Assembly (NCBI GenBank): GCA_023230825.1
Contig: JALNWO010000013.1
Coordinates: 1 to 24,668, forward strand
Reading direction: 5' to 3'
DNA length: 24,668 nucleotides
Origin: Acholeplasmataceae bacterium
GTDB lineage: Bacteria; Bacillota_I; Bacilli_A; Acholeplasmatales; Acholeplasmataceae
In this document: positions 1 to 8,157 of the stretch, piece after piece
Layout of the letters: every line of letters starts with the position of its first letter
Position numbering within the stretch: position 1 is the stretch's first letter
Notes under the pieces: model-generated
What the model was told of the DNA's origin: nothing
The model's input: only the letters and a program-made list of their open reading frames with translations
Databases searched by the model: none
Made by a program: the position numbers and the translations under genes

Positions 1-57
1 GGCTAGCAAAATGGAGATGACGGTTTCTACTGTTCCGAATGCTATTAAATATAACAT
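1..57 (-). CDS. N-terminus of a membrane-anchored protein, cut by the window edge (possibly RNase Y)
   Basis: Only 19 codons are visible, beginning MLYLIAFGTVETVISILL and running off the left edge. A strong ribosome binding site (GGAGG, 7 nt before the ATG) and a good promoter upstream support a real start. The visible residues are hydrophobic, as in an N-terminal membrane anchor. In many Bacillota, rny (RNase Y, a membrane-anchored mRNA endonuclease) lies just downstream of recA, and that is the position of this gene. The identification rests on synteny and a hydrophobic start only. It could be any membrane protein. Confidence 0.5.
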   Translation of the reverse strand, partial: MLYLIAFGTVETVISILLA

Positions 58-141
58 TCTACCACCTCCATTTATTTTTCGATAAAACATATAATAACAA
101 TTATTTTTTCATGATAATTGTGTAAATCATCATACCTATTT

Positions 142-171
142 ATTATAACTTATTTGCTTTATGTAAGTCAA
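142..171 (-). promoter_or_regulatory. Sigma-A type promoter for the gene starting at 57
   Basis: On the minus strand TTGACT (171-166) and TATAAT (147-142) are separated by 18 bp. Transcription would start near 135, giving a leader of about 75 nt. The leader contains an 8-bp inverted repeat (97-104 with 114-121) that could form an AT-rich stem-loop. Confidence 0.6.
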
Positions 172-220
172 TTGATTTTACTAAGAAGCTTAGAAAACTT
201 TTAATTTATTATTTTTTGTG

Positions 221-226
221 TATAAT
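221..226 (+). promoter_or_regulatory. -10 element for the 258-881 gene
   Basis: A perfect TATAAT lies about 30 nt before the start codon. The -35 region (about 198-203) is poor. A small inverted repeat, CTAAG-AAG-CTTAG (181-193), lies between this promoter and the divergent one and could be an operator, but this is only inferred. Confidence 0.45.
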
Positions 227-257
227 ATAAATTGTAGATTGTGAAGGAGACTTAGAT

Positions 258-881
258 ATGAAAAAACCGCATGAAAAAGAAAAACTAACTTTCAAGGATT
301 GGCTAAAGAAAAATCCAACACGGATTGGCTTATTACTATTTGCGACCATCTTACCGATTGCTTTGGTGTTGACTGCTTATATTGGTAGTTATACTGCGAA
401 TCGTTCTGTTTATTTTGACCGTAATATCACGGAAGATTCTGAAAAAATCAAAGACTTTAAAACTCTTGACGAGCTCACCGGTTTAACTTTAGATCTTGAG
501 TGGAGTGCCTTAAAGAAGCCAGAAACGAATGATGATGGTGATCTTGTCCTTGGTTATTATCAGTTTAAAGCAACTTACGAACAGCAGTCTACTTATGACA
601 TTCAAACGATATCAATTACCCCCGCTCTTAAGACTGACTGGAAAAATGTATCTTATGTAGGAAATAAGCAATCACCTAACAGTAGAAACGAATTTACGCT
701 AAAGGTTGATTTCAATCATAAGCTTCCTTTAAGACCGCTACCATTTGTAAAAGTTGATGATCCACACTTATATTTGAAAATTGAATACAGCTATTTAAGT
801 GCCGGTCAAACCATTACGAAAACAGAATATGTAAAATTTACGTTAACAGGGTTAAATCCAACAACAGTCATTCGACCATAA
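258..881 (+). CDS. Hypothetical single-pass membrane protein
   Basis: I do not recognise the family. The 207-residue protein has a charged, lysine-rich N-terminus (residues 1-22), one strong hydrophobic segment (about 23-47), and a soluble remainder of about 160 residues. With positive charges before the segment, the C-terminal part is predicted to be outside the cell. The soluble part has alternating polar and aromatic residues suggestive of beta structure, and no cysteine or metal motif is visible. The start is supported by GGAG 8 nt upstream. It has its own -10 element and a terminator, so it is a monocistronic unit. It stands alone on the plus strand, inserted between recA and the left-edge gene, both on the minus strand. 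Its role is unknown. Confidence 0.8.
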   Translation: MKKPHEKEKLTFKDWLKKNPTRIGLLLFATILPIALVLTAYIGSYTANRSVYFDRNITEDSEKIKDFKTLDELTGLTLDLEWSALKKPETNDDGDLVLGYYQFKATYEQQSTYDIQTISITPALKTDWKNVSYVGNKQSPNSRNEFTLKVDFNHKLPLRPLPFVKVDDPHLYLKIEYSYLSAGQTITKTEYVKFTLTGLNPTTVIRP

Positions 882-909
882 AAAAAACCACAATGTGGTT
901 TTTTTATTT
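882..909. terminator. Bidirectional terminator between the 258-881 gene and recA
   Basis: CCAC-AAT-GTGG is flanked by seven A on the left and seven T on the right. It therefore forms an A/U-flanked hairpin that can stop transcription from either strand. The two genes converge on it. Confidence 0.8.
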
Positions 910-910
910 A

Positions 911-1912
911 TTAATTGTCATATGAAATATGATAATGCTCTAAAATCTTATCATAAAGCTCTTTGTAAACTTCTGGATGATCTAGTAAATACTGTTTAGC
1001 GTTTTCGCGTCCTTGACCAATTTTTTCGTCTTGGTAAGAATACCAAGCACCACTCTTGCCAATTAAATCAAGATCGGCAGCTATATCAACGAGTTCACCA
1101 ACTTGAGAAATCCCTTTTCCATAAATAATGTCTACTGTGACAGTTTTAAACGGTGGGGCAACTTTATTTTTAACCACTCTAATGTTGGCTTTATTACCAA
1201 CAATATCAGCACCAATTTTAATCGTTTCACTTCTTCTAATATCTAATCGGACAGACGCATAGAATTTTAATGCACGACCGCCAGATGTCGTTTCTGGATT
1301 GCCAAACATGACTCCCACTTTTTCACGAATTTGGTTAATAAAAATTGCAGTTGTGTTTGTCTTAGAAATAGCACCTGATAGTTTTCGCATCGCTTGGCTC
1401 ATCAAGCGTGCTTGAAGACCAATATGAGAATCACCCATTTCACCGCTAATTTCCGCTTCTGGAACTAAAGCTGCAACACTGTCAATCACAATGGTACTAA
1501 TCGAGCCACTTCGAATGAGAGCTTCAGCAATTTCTAAAGCTTGTTCACCGGTGTCTGGTTGTGATAAAATTAAATTATCAATATCGACACCTAAATTTTG
1601 AGCATATTTAGAATCTAAGGCATGTTCTGCATCAATAAAGGCAACATAACCACCTTTTTTCTGAGCTTCGGCAATCGCGTGTAGTGCCAGTGTTGTTTTA
1701 CCGGAACTTTCTGGGCCGTAAATCTCAACAATACGTCCTTTTGGATAGCCACCGATACCTAAAGCGATATCTAAGCCAATCGAGCCTGAAGGGTTTGCGG
1801 CAACATGCATATCTGCTTCATCACCGAGACGCATGACGGATCCTTTTCCATATTGTTTTTCAATTTGTTTCATCGCTGCCTCGAGGGCTTGCGTTCTTTT
1901 ATCCTGGTTCAT
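911..1912 (-). CDS. recA: RecA recombinase
   Basis: ATP-dependent strand-exchange protein for homologous recombination and SOS induction, also needed for integrating DNA taken up by competence. The Walker A motif GPESSGKT is at residues 66-73, Walker B ([10 protein letters not shown]) follows, and the DNA-binding loop 2 region ([20 protein letters not shown]) is intact. At 333 residues it is slightly short, mainly in the C-terminal tail. I place the start at 1912, not at the in-frame ATG at 1927. That upstream ATG overlaps the GGAGG ribosome binding site, which sits 6 nt before the 1912 ATG. The gene follows pgsA with a 48-nt gap and no terminator, so the two probably share a transcript. Family assignment is certain. 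Confidence 0.98.
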   Translation of the reverse strand: MNQDKRTQALEAAMKQIEKQYGKGSVMRLGDEADMHVAANPSGSIGLDIALGIGGYPKGRIVEIYGPESSGKTTLALHAIAEAQKKGGYVAFIDAEHALDSKYAQNLGVDIDNLILSQPDTGEQALEIAEALIRSGSISTIVIDSVAALVPEAEISGEMGDSHIGLQARLMSQAMRKLSGAISKTNTTAIFINQIREKVGVMFGNPETTSGGRALKFYASVRLDIRRSETIKIGADIVGNKANIRVVKNKVAPPFKTVTVDIIYGKGISQVGELVDIAADLDLIGKSGAWYSYQDEKIGQGRENAKQYLLDHPEVYKELYDKILEHYHISYDN

Positions 1913-1960
1913 AGTATATACCTCCATTTTATGATATGTATCTTTTGCCTTTTTTACTTT

Positions 1961-2530
1961 TTACATATTTTCAAAAATTATTTTTTTGTTCTTAAGGACG
2001 TAATCTAAACCACTTAAAAGGGTGAAGAATGCGGCAATATAAAAGATCACATTTGCAATCCAGGGTTTCAAGCCAAAATCATTAAAAAGCATAAGGATTA
2101 AAGCGAGCATTGTTGTTGCCGTTTTTATTTTTCCCAGTGAGGATGCTGCAATAACGGCTCCTTGATCGACTGCGATTAAGCGAACTCCAGTAACAACAAA
2201 CTCACGGATAATAACAACCATCACTGCCCACAATGGGACGCGTTCAGGTGCTAAAACCATTAAGTGAAGTAAAGCTATAAAAACGAGCACTTTATCCGCA
2301 ATCGGATCTAAAAACTTTCCGAAAGTTGTAATTTGATTGTATTTTCGAGCAATATAGCCATCGAGTAAATCTGTTAAGGATGCTAGCACAAACAAAAAGG
2401 CGAAAAGCAATTGGCCCACAGTCAACCCAAAGAGACTCGTTGTTTGTTTCAAAGCATCTAAATAAATAACGATGAGCATCACAGGGATGATTAACAATCT
2501 TGAAACGGTCAGTTTATTCGCAGTGGTCAT
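1961..2530 (-). CDS. pgsA: CDP-diacylglycerol-glycerol-3-phosphate 3-phosphatidyltransferase
   Basis: Integral membrane enzyme that makes phosphatidylglycerol phosphate from CDP-diacylglycerol and glycerol 3-phosphate, the committed step to anionic phospholipids. The CDP-alcohol phosphotransferase signature is complete: D57-G58, A61-R62, G71, D75 and D79 with the exact family spacing. Several hydrophobic helices surround it, and the length (189 residues) is typical. AGAGGA lies about 7 nt before the ATG. The pgsA-recA order is conserved in Bacillota, where cinA often sits between them; it is absent here. A weak promoter (TTGAAA 2597-2592, 17 bp, TAAATA 2574-2569) overlaps the divergent rpsT promoter. 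Confidence 0.96.
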   Translation of the reverse strand: MTTANKLTVSRLLIIPVMLIVIYLDALKQTTSLFGLTVGQLLFAFLFVLASLTDLLDGYIARKYNQITTFGKFLDPIADKVLVFIALLHLMVLAPERVPLWAVMVVIIREFVVTGVRLIAVDQGAVIAASSLGKIKTATTMLALILMLFNDFGLKPWIANVIFYIAAFFTLLSGLDYVLKNKKIIFENM

Positions 2531-2585
2531 GATTTTTCCTCTTCTTTCTAGACAGTCCTATTTTAACATATTTATCACTTAACTG

Positions 2586-2614
2586 TTGTATTTTCAATTT
2601 GGTTTTGTTATAAT
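2586..2614 (+). promoter_or_regulatory. Extended -10 promoter for rpsT
   Basis: TTGTAT (2586-2591), a 17-bp spacer and TATAAT (2609-2614) are preceded by the extended -10 element TGT (2606-2608). Transcription should start near 2621, leaving a leader of about 22 nt that carries GGAGGTG. Confidence 0.7.
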
Positions 2615-2642
2615 AAGTTGTGCGTCATATGGAGGTGAAATT

Positions 2643-2903
2643 GTGGCTAACATCAAACAACAAATCAAACGAAATAAAACGAATGAAAAACGTCGTTTAC
2701 TCAATCAATCTTTTAAATCTTCTGTAAAAACATCAATTAAAGCAGTTGAACTAGCTATTCAAGCCAATGATAAGGAACAAGCACTTTCGGCTTTGGCTTA
2801 TGCTCATAAAAAATTAGACAAAGGGCAAGCAAAGGGTATTTACCATAAAAACTTTGTTGCCAGACATAAATCGCAATTAACAAGATTGGTTAATCAACTG
2901 TAA
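2643..2903 (+). CDS. rpsT: 30S ribosomal protein S20
   Basis: Small basic protein that binds 16S rRNA early in 30S assembly. The sequence ANIKQQIKRNKTNEKRR followed by SFKSSVKTSIKAVE is characteristic of S20, with a lysine-rich helical profile throughout. I choose the GTG at 2643 (86 residues). It begins exactly where S20 proteins begin and has GGAGG 7 nt upstream, while a longer in-frame reading from 2586 would run through the promoter. In B. subtilis rpsT also lies next to holA in opposite orientation; here the DnaQ-like gene lies between them. Confidence 0.96.
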   Translation: MANIKQQIKRNKTNEKRRLLNQSFKSSVKTSIKAVELAIQANDKEQALSALAYAHKKLDKGQAKGIYHKNFVARHKSQLTRLVNQL

Positions 2904-2932
2904 AAGAGGGAGTATTTATACTTCTTTTTTTT
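2902..2932. terminator. Terminator shared by rpsT and the convergent exonuclease gene
   Basis: A hairpin built on AGTA-TTTA-TACT extends outward through A/G-rich against C/T-rich arms and ends in a run of eight T (2924-2931). The A-rich left flank is weaker. It is a clear terminator for rpsT and a possible one for the opposing gene, whose stop codon it touches. Confidence 0.7.
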
Positions 2933-3584
2933 ATAGTTTTTCGATTTCGCGACGACCACCATATTGAGCAACATATTGGACATGATCGAGTTTAGGTCCA
3001 CTTCGTCCATATTTTGGATTATAACCCACTTTGTTTACATATTTCTCAAGATTGGGTTGTTCTTGGTTCAATTTTTCTAATACATGATAAGTTGCAACAA
3101 CATCATCGATTGCACGGTGTGTGTTTTGAACCTCAACCTGATAAGTTTGAACCGCACTCTCAAGACGATGAGGAAAACGATGGCGATCTTTGTAAACAGC
3201 CATCACATCTAATACATCTAAATGAATTTCAGCTTGTGGATGGGTATAGCGGCGGAGCCATGATTGTAAAAACCCAAGATCAAATTGGATGTTATAAGCG
3301 ATGAGTAAAGGTTCATACGCTAACATCATTTGAAATCTTTGACAAGCAATTTCTTGAGCAATGCCCTGCTCTTTTAACATATCAGCCGTAATTTGCGTAA
3401 TTTCGGTAATTTTCTCTGGTAAAGGGCGGTCAATTTGAAGCAGTTCATTCATGCGTTCGACTTCAATATATTGGTCACCGCTTTTTTTTAATAATAATGC
3501 CCCAACTTCAATGATCTGGTCGTTGTAGGGTGACAACCCTGTTGTCTCAAAATCAAAAAATAATAAATATGGATGATTTAACAT
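2931..3584 (-). CDS. DnaQ-like 3'-5' exonuclease (DEDDh family)
   Basis: Exonuclease of the DNA polymerase III epsilon/PolC-exo superfamily, 217 residues. Motif Exo I is FDFETTGL with D11 and E13; Exo II is YNIQFDLGFL with D102; Exo III is HRAIDD with H156 and D160. This DEDDh set coordinates two metal ions. The C-terminal 45 residues are basic and not recognisable. It begins 2 nt after the holA stop codon, with its GGAG inside the holA end, so the two are co-translated. Adjacency to the clamp-loader delta gene suggests a role in replication or repair. The substrate (DNA proofreading, repair intermediates or RNA) cannot be decided from sequence. Confidence 0.9.
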   Translation of the reverse strand: MLNHPYLLFFDFETTGLSPYNDQIIEVGALLLKKSGDQYIEVERMNELLQIDRPLPEKITEITQITADMLKEQGIAQEIACQRFQMMLAYEPLLIAYNIQFDLGFLQSWLRRYTHPQAEIHLDVLDVMAVYKDRHRFPHRLESAVQTYQVEVQNTHRAIDDVVATYHVLEKLNQEQPNLEKYVNKVGYNPKYGRSGPKLDHVQYVAQYGGRREIEKL

Positions 3585-3586
3585 GA

Positions 3587-4534
3587 TTACGCTCCTAATA
3601 AATACAATTCTAAGCCAAGTTTTTTATCGATTCTCCCACTTTTAATATCGTAATCGAGCTTACTTAGCTTTTTCAAATGGGCTTCTAAACTTGCTAAAGT
3701 AACTTTTTCTGAGTTTTTTACAAGATAATACGCTCGTCCACTTTTAATGTTAAAATGACTGGCAATCTCATCTTGGCGATAACCTTTTTCAATAAGTAGT
3801 TTCGTGTGAATCATTTCTCTAATTTTATTAACGATAAAATTTAAAATTCGCAAAGGATCTTCATTACGGGCAACCAAATCATAAAAAATTTCAATGGTCT
3901 TCTCCTGATCTTTTGCGAGGAGTGCATTGGTAAGTTCAAAGATGTTCTCTTCTAAGTTTCGGCTTACAAGTAAAATCACATCTTTTTCTTGAACTTCTTT
4001 ACTATCATATGAAAATAACATCAGTTTTTCTGCTTCTTGAGACAACAATTGAAAATCATAGTTGGTCCGGTCTAGCAGTGTGCTGACTGCTTCATTGGTA
4101 ATTTCATATTGATATTTTTTAAAGAGGTGTTTGACAAAATGGGGATATTCCTCACGTTTCATCTCTTCAATGGTTTCAACGAACCCATATTTCATTAAGA
4201 GATTTTGGGTCGGACTTGATTTAGGTAAAGTTTCTAAAAGTTCAATTAAAACAATGACATCTGGATTGGGGTTTTCAAAATAGCTTTGCCAATTTTGAAA
4301 TGTATCACCATCCACTTTATCAAGCAGTTGAATATTTTTAATAACAATGACTTTTTTCTCCGAAAAAAAGGGGATGGTCATCATATCCTCTAAGACGTCT
4401 TCTTGTTTGCTTTCTAATAAATCATATTTCATCACATTAAACGGATCTACATCTAGTGCTTTGATTTTTTCTTCAATTTTATGGCCGAGTAAGTATTCAT
4501 TAGAACTTTGAAAAACGTAAGTCGACTCCTTCAT
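3587..4534 (-). CDS. holA: DNA polymerase III delta subunit
   Basis: Clamp-loader subunit that opens the beta sliding clamp. The 315-residue length and the profile fit HolA: an N-terminal Rossmann-like segment with a loop such as EDMMTIPFFSEKKVIVIKN (about residues 49-67), then an all-helical C-terminal half with NFIVNKIREMI. GGAGGG lies 6 nt before the ATG. The gap after comEC is 45 nt and holds a perfect TATAAT (4567-4562, minus strand) with a poor -35, so holA may have its own weak promoter. The comEC-holA-rpsT order matches B. subtilis. Confidence 0.92.
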   Translation of the reverse strand: MKESTYVFQSSNEYLLGHKIEEKIKALDVDPFNVMKYDLLESKQEDVLEDMMTIPFFSEKKVIVIKNIQLLDKVDGDTFQNWQSYFENPNPDVIVLIELLETLPKSSPTQNLLMKYGFVETIEEMKREEYPHFVKHLFKKYQYEITNEAVSTLLDRTNYDFQLLSQEAEKLMLFSYDSKEVQEKDVILLVSRNLEENIFELTNALLAKDQEKTIEIFYDLVARNEDPLRILNFIVNKIREMIHTKLLIEKGYRQDEIASHFNIKSGRAYYLVKNSEKVTLASLEAHLKKLSKLDYDIKSGRIDKKLGLELYLLGA

Positions 4535-4579
4535 GATAAACCCTCCTTTGACGTTATTCTTATTATACTAAATAATCAT

Positions 4580-6661
4580 TCAAAATGATAGCGATACTTG
4601 CCATTTATCTTTTCGTTTTTTAGGGTCGTAAATGATTGTTCCTTGATAGTCCGTTCGGTATATTTGAATTCCTAGACGTTGGTAACGTTCTATTACTTCA
4701 TCATGAGGAAAACCAAAGCGATTGTTTCGTTTCATTGACATAATGGCAATTTTTGGATTTACTTTTTTAAGAAAACTTTCTGATGAAGATGTTTTTGATC
4801 CGTGGTGAGGAACTTTTAAAAGATCGCTTTTTAATCTGGAACCATAATATGAAACCAAATCTTTTTCTGCTGCAGCTTCAATGTCACCAGTAAATAATAT
4901 GGTTTGTCCATAAAAATCGGTTTGAATGACTAAAGAATTGTCGTTTGCTAAAGGATAACTTCGTAATGGACCTAAAAGATGAATGTCCATTGATCCACAC
5001 GGAAGCGTCATCTCACCCATCAGAGCCAACGGCTTTTGGGTGTATGTTGGATAGTTGGGGTCTGTTCCGCTAATGACTACTTCACCAACTTTTAGATCGC
5101 GAATAATTTTTTCTGCATCTAAGACATGATCTAAATCACTATGTGTTAAAAATAAGTAATCGAGATTTCTAACACCTAAGTTAAGCAAAAACTGGTGTGT
5201 ACCATTGAAGCTGTCAATTAAAAAATTACAATCAGGTGTTAAAATTAGGCTCGAGTCTCCTTGGCCAACATCAAGAAAAAACACTTGTTTTTGCAAGGAA
5301 ATCTGCCGATAACAGAGTAAACAACCTAGAGTCAAAATAAAAATGAGTAAGCGCTGAAGACTTTGCCTTAGTGATTGTGAAAGAAAAAGATAAATAATAA
5401 GTGCATAATAAAACGCAATTAAATAACTACTCGCTTGAGGTAAAAAGAAAGATGTTCTTAAAGTTCCTAATTTTTCAATGAATTTTATAACGAACTGCAT
5501 CAATTGATTAAACAACAATTGGCCACGAACAAACCAAAGAGAGACCATTGCAAAACTATATAAACCAATTGTTACAGGACCCAATAAAAAAGGTGTCACA
5601 AGCCACTGTAAAAGGGCAAGTTCTTTGGTAAAAGGGAGTGTCAGTAAAAGAACAATCCAACTTATAACAATTTGTCTTTCAATCCCTAAAAAGCGTTGAT
5701 GAAAGGGATGAAGCAATTCTAAGCCTACGACAATAATAAAAGTCATTAAAAAGCCTTGATGATACAGATAACCCGGATGGAATAAAAGCATAATCATAAA
5801 AGTTAAACAAATGAGATCTAACGCATGAAGGTGAAGTGAGTATCTTTGGTTTAGTTTACGTAACCCAAAAATAAGAATAATTCTTAAAACAGCATAATTA
5901 AAGCGATTTAAATAACCAATCCAAAAAAGACATAAAAAGACAACTATTTCTTGAAGATGGGGTGGCACATTAAAATAAAACATTATCTTCCTTAAAAGCC
6001 TAACAAAGCCATATAAATGCAATCCGGACACTGTAAATAAAAATAAGATCGGGACGTTTTCAAACGAGGACCTGCTGTCCTCGTCACGAATTGGTTCTCC
6101 AAAAATAAAAGCCATTAAGAACGGTCTACTCTCAGACTCAAGGAGTTTCTTTTTTAAAAACTCACGCCCTTGATAAAAATGAAAAGAGCTTTTTTGGAGA
6201 TTATTTTTCGTTAATTTGACTTGACCATAAACATGATGTGATACATAATATTCCCAAGCATGAAAGCCGTAGGGGATACGCTGTTCATCATAAGGTGTCA
6301 CAACGCCTTCAACATACAAACGATCACCTATTTCGTACAGTTCATTACTATAAAAATGATACTTACGACAACCCTTCTTAATAGTGTACCGATTGTTATA
6401 TGAAAATTCATCCACATCCACAACTTGATAAATACCTTGAATCGTTTTTGGAGGCGGTTGTTTTAAAAGGAAAATAAATGACGTCCAAACAACGAGGAAA
6501 AAGCATAGTAAATAAAGATTCATCCGTCGGTAAAAGAAAAAAAGAAAACTTAAAAACCCGCCTATAAAAAGGGGGCTTTTAAAGCTCAAACCAAATAACA
6601 AAAGCGCTGTAGCATGGTAATAAAAATTATTGAAGCGAAAGATATGGCGCCAGTTTTTCAA
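4580..6661 (-). CDS. comEC: ComEC/Rec2 DNA-uptake channel protein
   Basis: Polytopic membrane protein that passes single-stranded DNA into the cytoplasm during natural transformation, 693 residues. Two or three N-terminal helices (about 15-67) precede an OB-like extracellular segment (about 70-155). The Competence domain follows, with VSGLHL (211-216) and many helices to about 455. The C-terminal metallo-beta-lactamase-like domain has DVGQGDS (464-470), HSDLDH (507-512), TGD (591-593) and PHHGS (618-622). The GG that often follows the HxDxDH motif is replaced. The start is TTG at 6661, with GGAG 9 nt upstream inside comEA, and the genes overlap by 35 nt. All core motifs are intact, so the gene looks functional. 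Confidence 0.95.
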   Translation of the reverse strand: MKNWRHIFRFNNFYYHATALLLFGLSFKSPLFIGGFLSFLFFFYRRMNLYLLCFFLVVWTSFIFLLKQPPPKTIQGIYQVVDVDEFSYNNRYTIKKGCRKYHFYSNELYEIGDRLYVEGVVTPYDEQRIPYGFHAWEYYVSHHVYGQVKLTKNNLQKSSFHFYQGREFLKKKLLESESRPFLMAFIFGEPIRDEDSRSSFENVPILFLFTVSGLHLYGFVRLLRKIMFYFNVPPHLQEIVVFLCLFWIGYLNRFNYAVLRIILIFGLRKLNQRYSLHLHALDLICLTFMIMLLFHPGYLYHQGFLMTFIIVVGLELLHPFHQRFLGIERQIVISWIVLLLTLPFTKELALLQWLVTPFLLGPVTIGLYSFAMVSLWFVRGQLLFNQLMQFVIKFIEKLGTLRTSFFLPQASSYLIAFYYALIIYLFLSQSLRQSLQRLLIFILTLGCLLCYRQISLQKQVFFLDVGQGDSSLILTPDCNFLIDSFNGTHQFLLNLGVRNLDYLFLTHSDLDHVLDAEKIIRDLKVGEVVISGTDPNYPTYTQKPLALMGEMTLPCGSMDIHLLGPLRSYPLANDNSLVIQTDFYGQTILFTGDIEAAAEKDLVSYYGSRLKSDLLKVPHHGSKTSSSESFLKKVNPKIAIMSMKRNNRFGFPHDEVIERYQRLGIQIYRTDYQGTIIYDPKKRKDKWQVSLSF

Positions 6662-7136
6662 GGGTTGCTACTCCAATATATTTGACATTCAACAGTTCCT
6701 CTAAATGGACAAAAGGTCCATTCGCTTCTCGGTAAATAATAATACCTGCAGCGATTCTTTCCTGCATCCCGGGAATGGTAATCAAAGTTTGAAAATCAGC
6801 TATATTAATATTAACTTGTGTGGGCCGTAGTGGCTCCTCTTCATCACAAAAAGGGATGTAAAGCGTTGTTGTCGCTTGAATGACTTGATAAGGATTGATT
6901 TTTGTAAGATCTGCTTCTGGTTGTAAATAAACATGGTTTGATAGTAAATCACCCAGCGTAATCGGTTCATACATTTTCACCGTTTTAGGAAAATAGACTG
7001 CCCCATCTATATGGATTTCATAAAAAGGGATGGCAGCTGCTTCATAAGTCATTGGTTCAATATCTACCTTCTTAGGAAATAAAAGGATCCACAGCAAAAC
7101 GGTTATGATGACAATAATAATAATCTTTTCTTTCAT
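6627..7136 (-). CDS. comEA: ComEA competence DNA receptor
   Basis: Membrane-anchored double-stranded DNA receptor that feeds ComEC. Residues 3-20 are one hydrophobic anchor. A SLBB-type segment follows (IHIDGAVYFPKTVKMYEP), and the C-terminal 60 residues form the helix-hairpin-helix pair (VNINIADFQTLITIPGMQ, then LLNVKYIGVATLEKL). I set the start at 7136. The ATG at 7151 lies before the GGAGGG that serves the 7136 ATG. The protein is 169 residues. comEB, which separates comEA and comEC in B. subtilis, is absent. A TATAAT (7155-7150) lies just upstream with a weak -35. The preceding gene ends in a terminator, so comEA-comEC is its own unit. Confidence 0.93.
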   Translation of the reverse strand: MKEKIIIIVIITVLLWILLFPKKVDIEPMTYEAAAIPFYEIHIDGAVYFPKTVKMYEPITLGDLLSNHVYLQPEADLTKINPYQVIQATTTLYIPFCDEEEPLRPTQVNINIADFQTLITIPGMQERIAAGIIIYREANGPFVHLEELLNVKYIGVATLEKLAPYLSLQ

Positions 7137-7186
7137 TTTATCCCTCCACATTATAGTAGAGAGAAGGTAAATACTTTACTTTATTA

Positions 7187-7211
7187 ATAAAAAAACGCCG
7201 ATTATTCGGCG
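7187..7211 (-). terminator. Intrinsic terminator after yqeM
   Basis: On the minus strand CGCCG-AATAAT-CGGCG is followed by seven T. The stem (7196-7211) overlaps the last codons of yqeM. It separates the long alaS-to-yqeM run from comEA-comEC. Confidence 0.88.
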
Positions 7212-7846
7212 ATAAAGTAATGCTTTCTTGGGTCGGGTCCTTCTAAAATTTGAACATCTTTGAAGCCCACTTGTTTTAATGTTTTAAGGTAATGCTCTTT
7301 AGGATAGATTGTTTGCTTAATAAGATAGGTGTCATCACCGTGAGTTATAGTGTGTATAAGTGTCCGTCTTGACCGTTTAATGTGCCATGTATATGCAAGT
7401 GGCTCGGTTTCTTCTTCATAATAACCATCGTGAGTTTGAAGAACATCTTCTTTATAGACATCAAAGATAAACCGTCCCTCTGGATTTAAATTTTGTTTAA
7501 TATTTTTAACGATGGGGCGGTAGTTTTTCGAATAATTTAAGACATCAAAAAAACTAACTACCACATCCGCATCGCTCAAAAAAGGTTTTTTTAAGTTGTG
7601 ATGAAAAAGGAGTGCCGATAAATTTTTACTTTGAAGTCGTTGTTGAGCCAAAGCCAACATTCTTTCGTCTTTATCGATGCCCCAACAAAAATGGCCTGCC
7701 CGTAAACAGACTTCTAAGAAATATCCACTGCCACACCCTGCATCTAAAATGGTATCATTTGGTTTTAGAAAAGGGATGAGCCACGCAAAAATTTGTTTGT
7801 AATCAACATCTGCCATTAAAACATCGTAAAGATCGGCGAAGTTCAT
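7202..7846 (-). CDS. yqeM: YqeM-like class I SAM-dependent methyltransferase
   Basis: Rossmann-fold methyltransferase, 214 residues. Motif I is ILDAGCGSGYF (about 34-44), followed by WGIDKDERML with the acidic residue that binds the SAM ribose, and by VVVSFFDVLNY as motif IV. The substrate is unknown; it lies in the conserved rsfS-yqeM pair, which only hints at a ribosome or tRNA link. Its ATG overlaps the rsfS stop as ATGA. It is the last gene of the run, with the terminator stem inside its 3' end. Confidence 0.88.
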   Translation of the reverse strand: MNFADLYDVLMADVDYKQIFAWLIPFLKPNDTILDAGCGSGYFLEVCLRAGHFCWGIDKDERMLALAQQRLQSKNLSALLFHHNLKKPFLSDADVVVSFFDVLNYSKNYRPIVKNIKQNLNPEGRFIFDVYKEDVLQTHDGYYEEETEPLAYTWHIKRSRRTLIHTITHGDDTYLIKQTIYPKEHYLKTLKQVGFKDVQILEGPDPRKHYFIAE

Positions 7847-8157
7847 TGGATTTTTTTGACCCCAAGAAGTCGTTGGTCAAAGCCATAGTATTCGCGGTCG
7901 TCTTGTGTAAACAAATGCACGATGACTTCGTGACAATCGACTAAGACCCAAGAACCACCACGACCTTCAACATGTCTAATTTCGTTGACACCCAATGCTT
8001 TTTTTAAATGATTGACAGCAGCTGAGGCTTGTCTTTCATTGGTTGTCGCAATCACGAAATAGTCATAAAAAGGGGATGTGTTTTCAAAGTCAAAAACTGC
8101 TAGATCTTTTACTTTTAAATCTTCAAGAGTCGAGACAATTTGTTTAAGTTTCTCCAC
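7843..8157 (-). CDS. rsfS: Ribosomal silencing factor RsfS
   Basis: Iojap/RsfS family protein (104 residues) that binds L14 on the 50S subunit and blocks joining with 30S under starvation. The conserved core is complete: KDLAVFDF, then YDYFVIATTNERQASA, HVEGRGGSWVLVDCHEVIVH and REYYGFDQRL. The start is GTG at 8157 with a near-perfect AAGGAGGT 5 nt upstream, stronger than its neighbours, so RsfS may be translated more than the coupled genes around it. It overlaps the end of yqeK by 14 nt. Confidence 0.96.
   Translation of the reverse strand: MEKLKQIVSTLEDLKVKDLAVFDFENTSPFYDYFVIATTNERQASAAVNHLKKALGVNEIRHVEGRGGSWVLVDCHEVIVHLFTQDDREYYGFDQRLLGVKKIQ

Noticed and set aside
1805..2008. Plus-strand open frame over the recA start and pgsA end
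   Set aside because: It is antisense to two certain genes and its residues look like low-complexity translation of the opposite strand.
4562..4590. Inverted repeat ATCATT-CAA-AATGAT after comEC as a terminator
   Set aside because: The stem is only 6 AT-rich pairs and no T run follows; a TATAAT lies right beside it, so at most it is a weak promoter region for holA.
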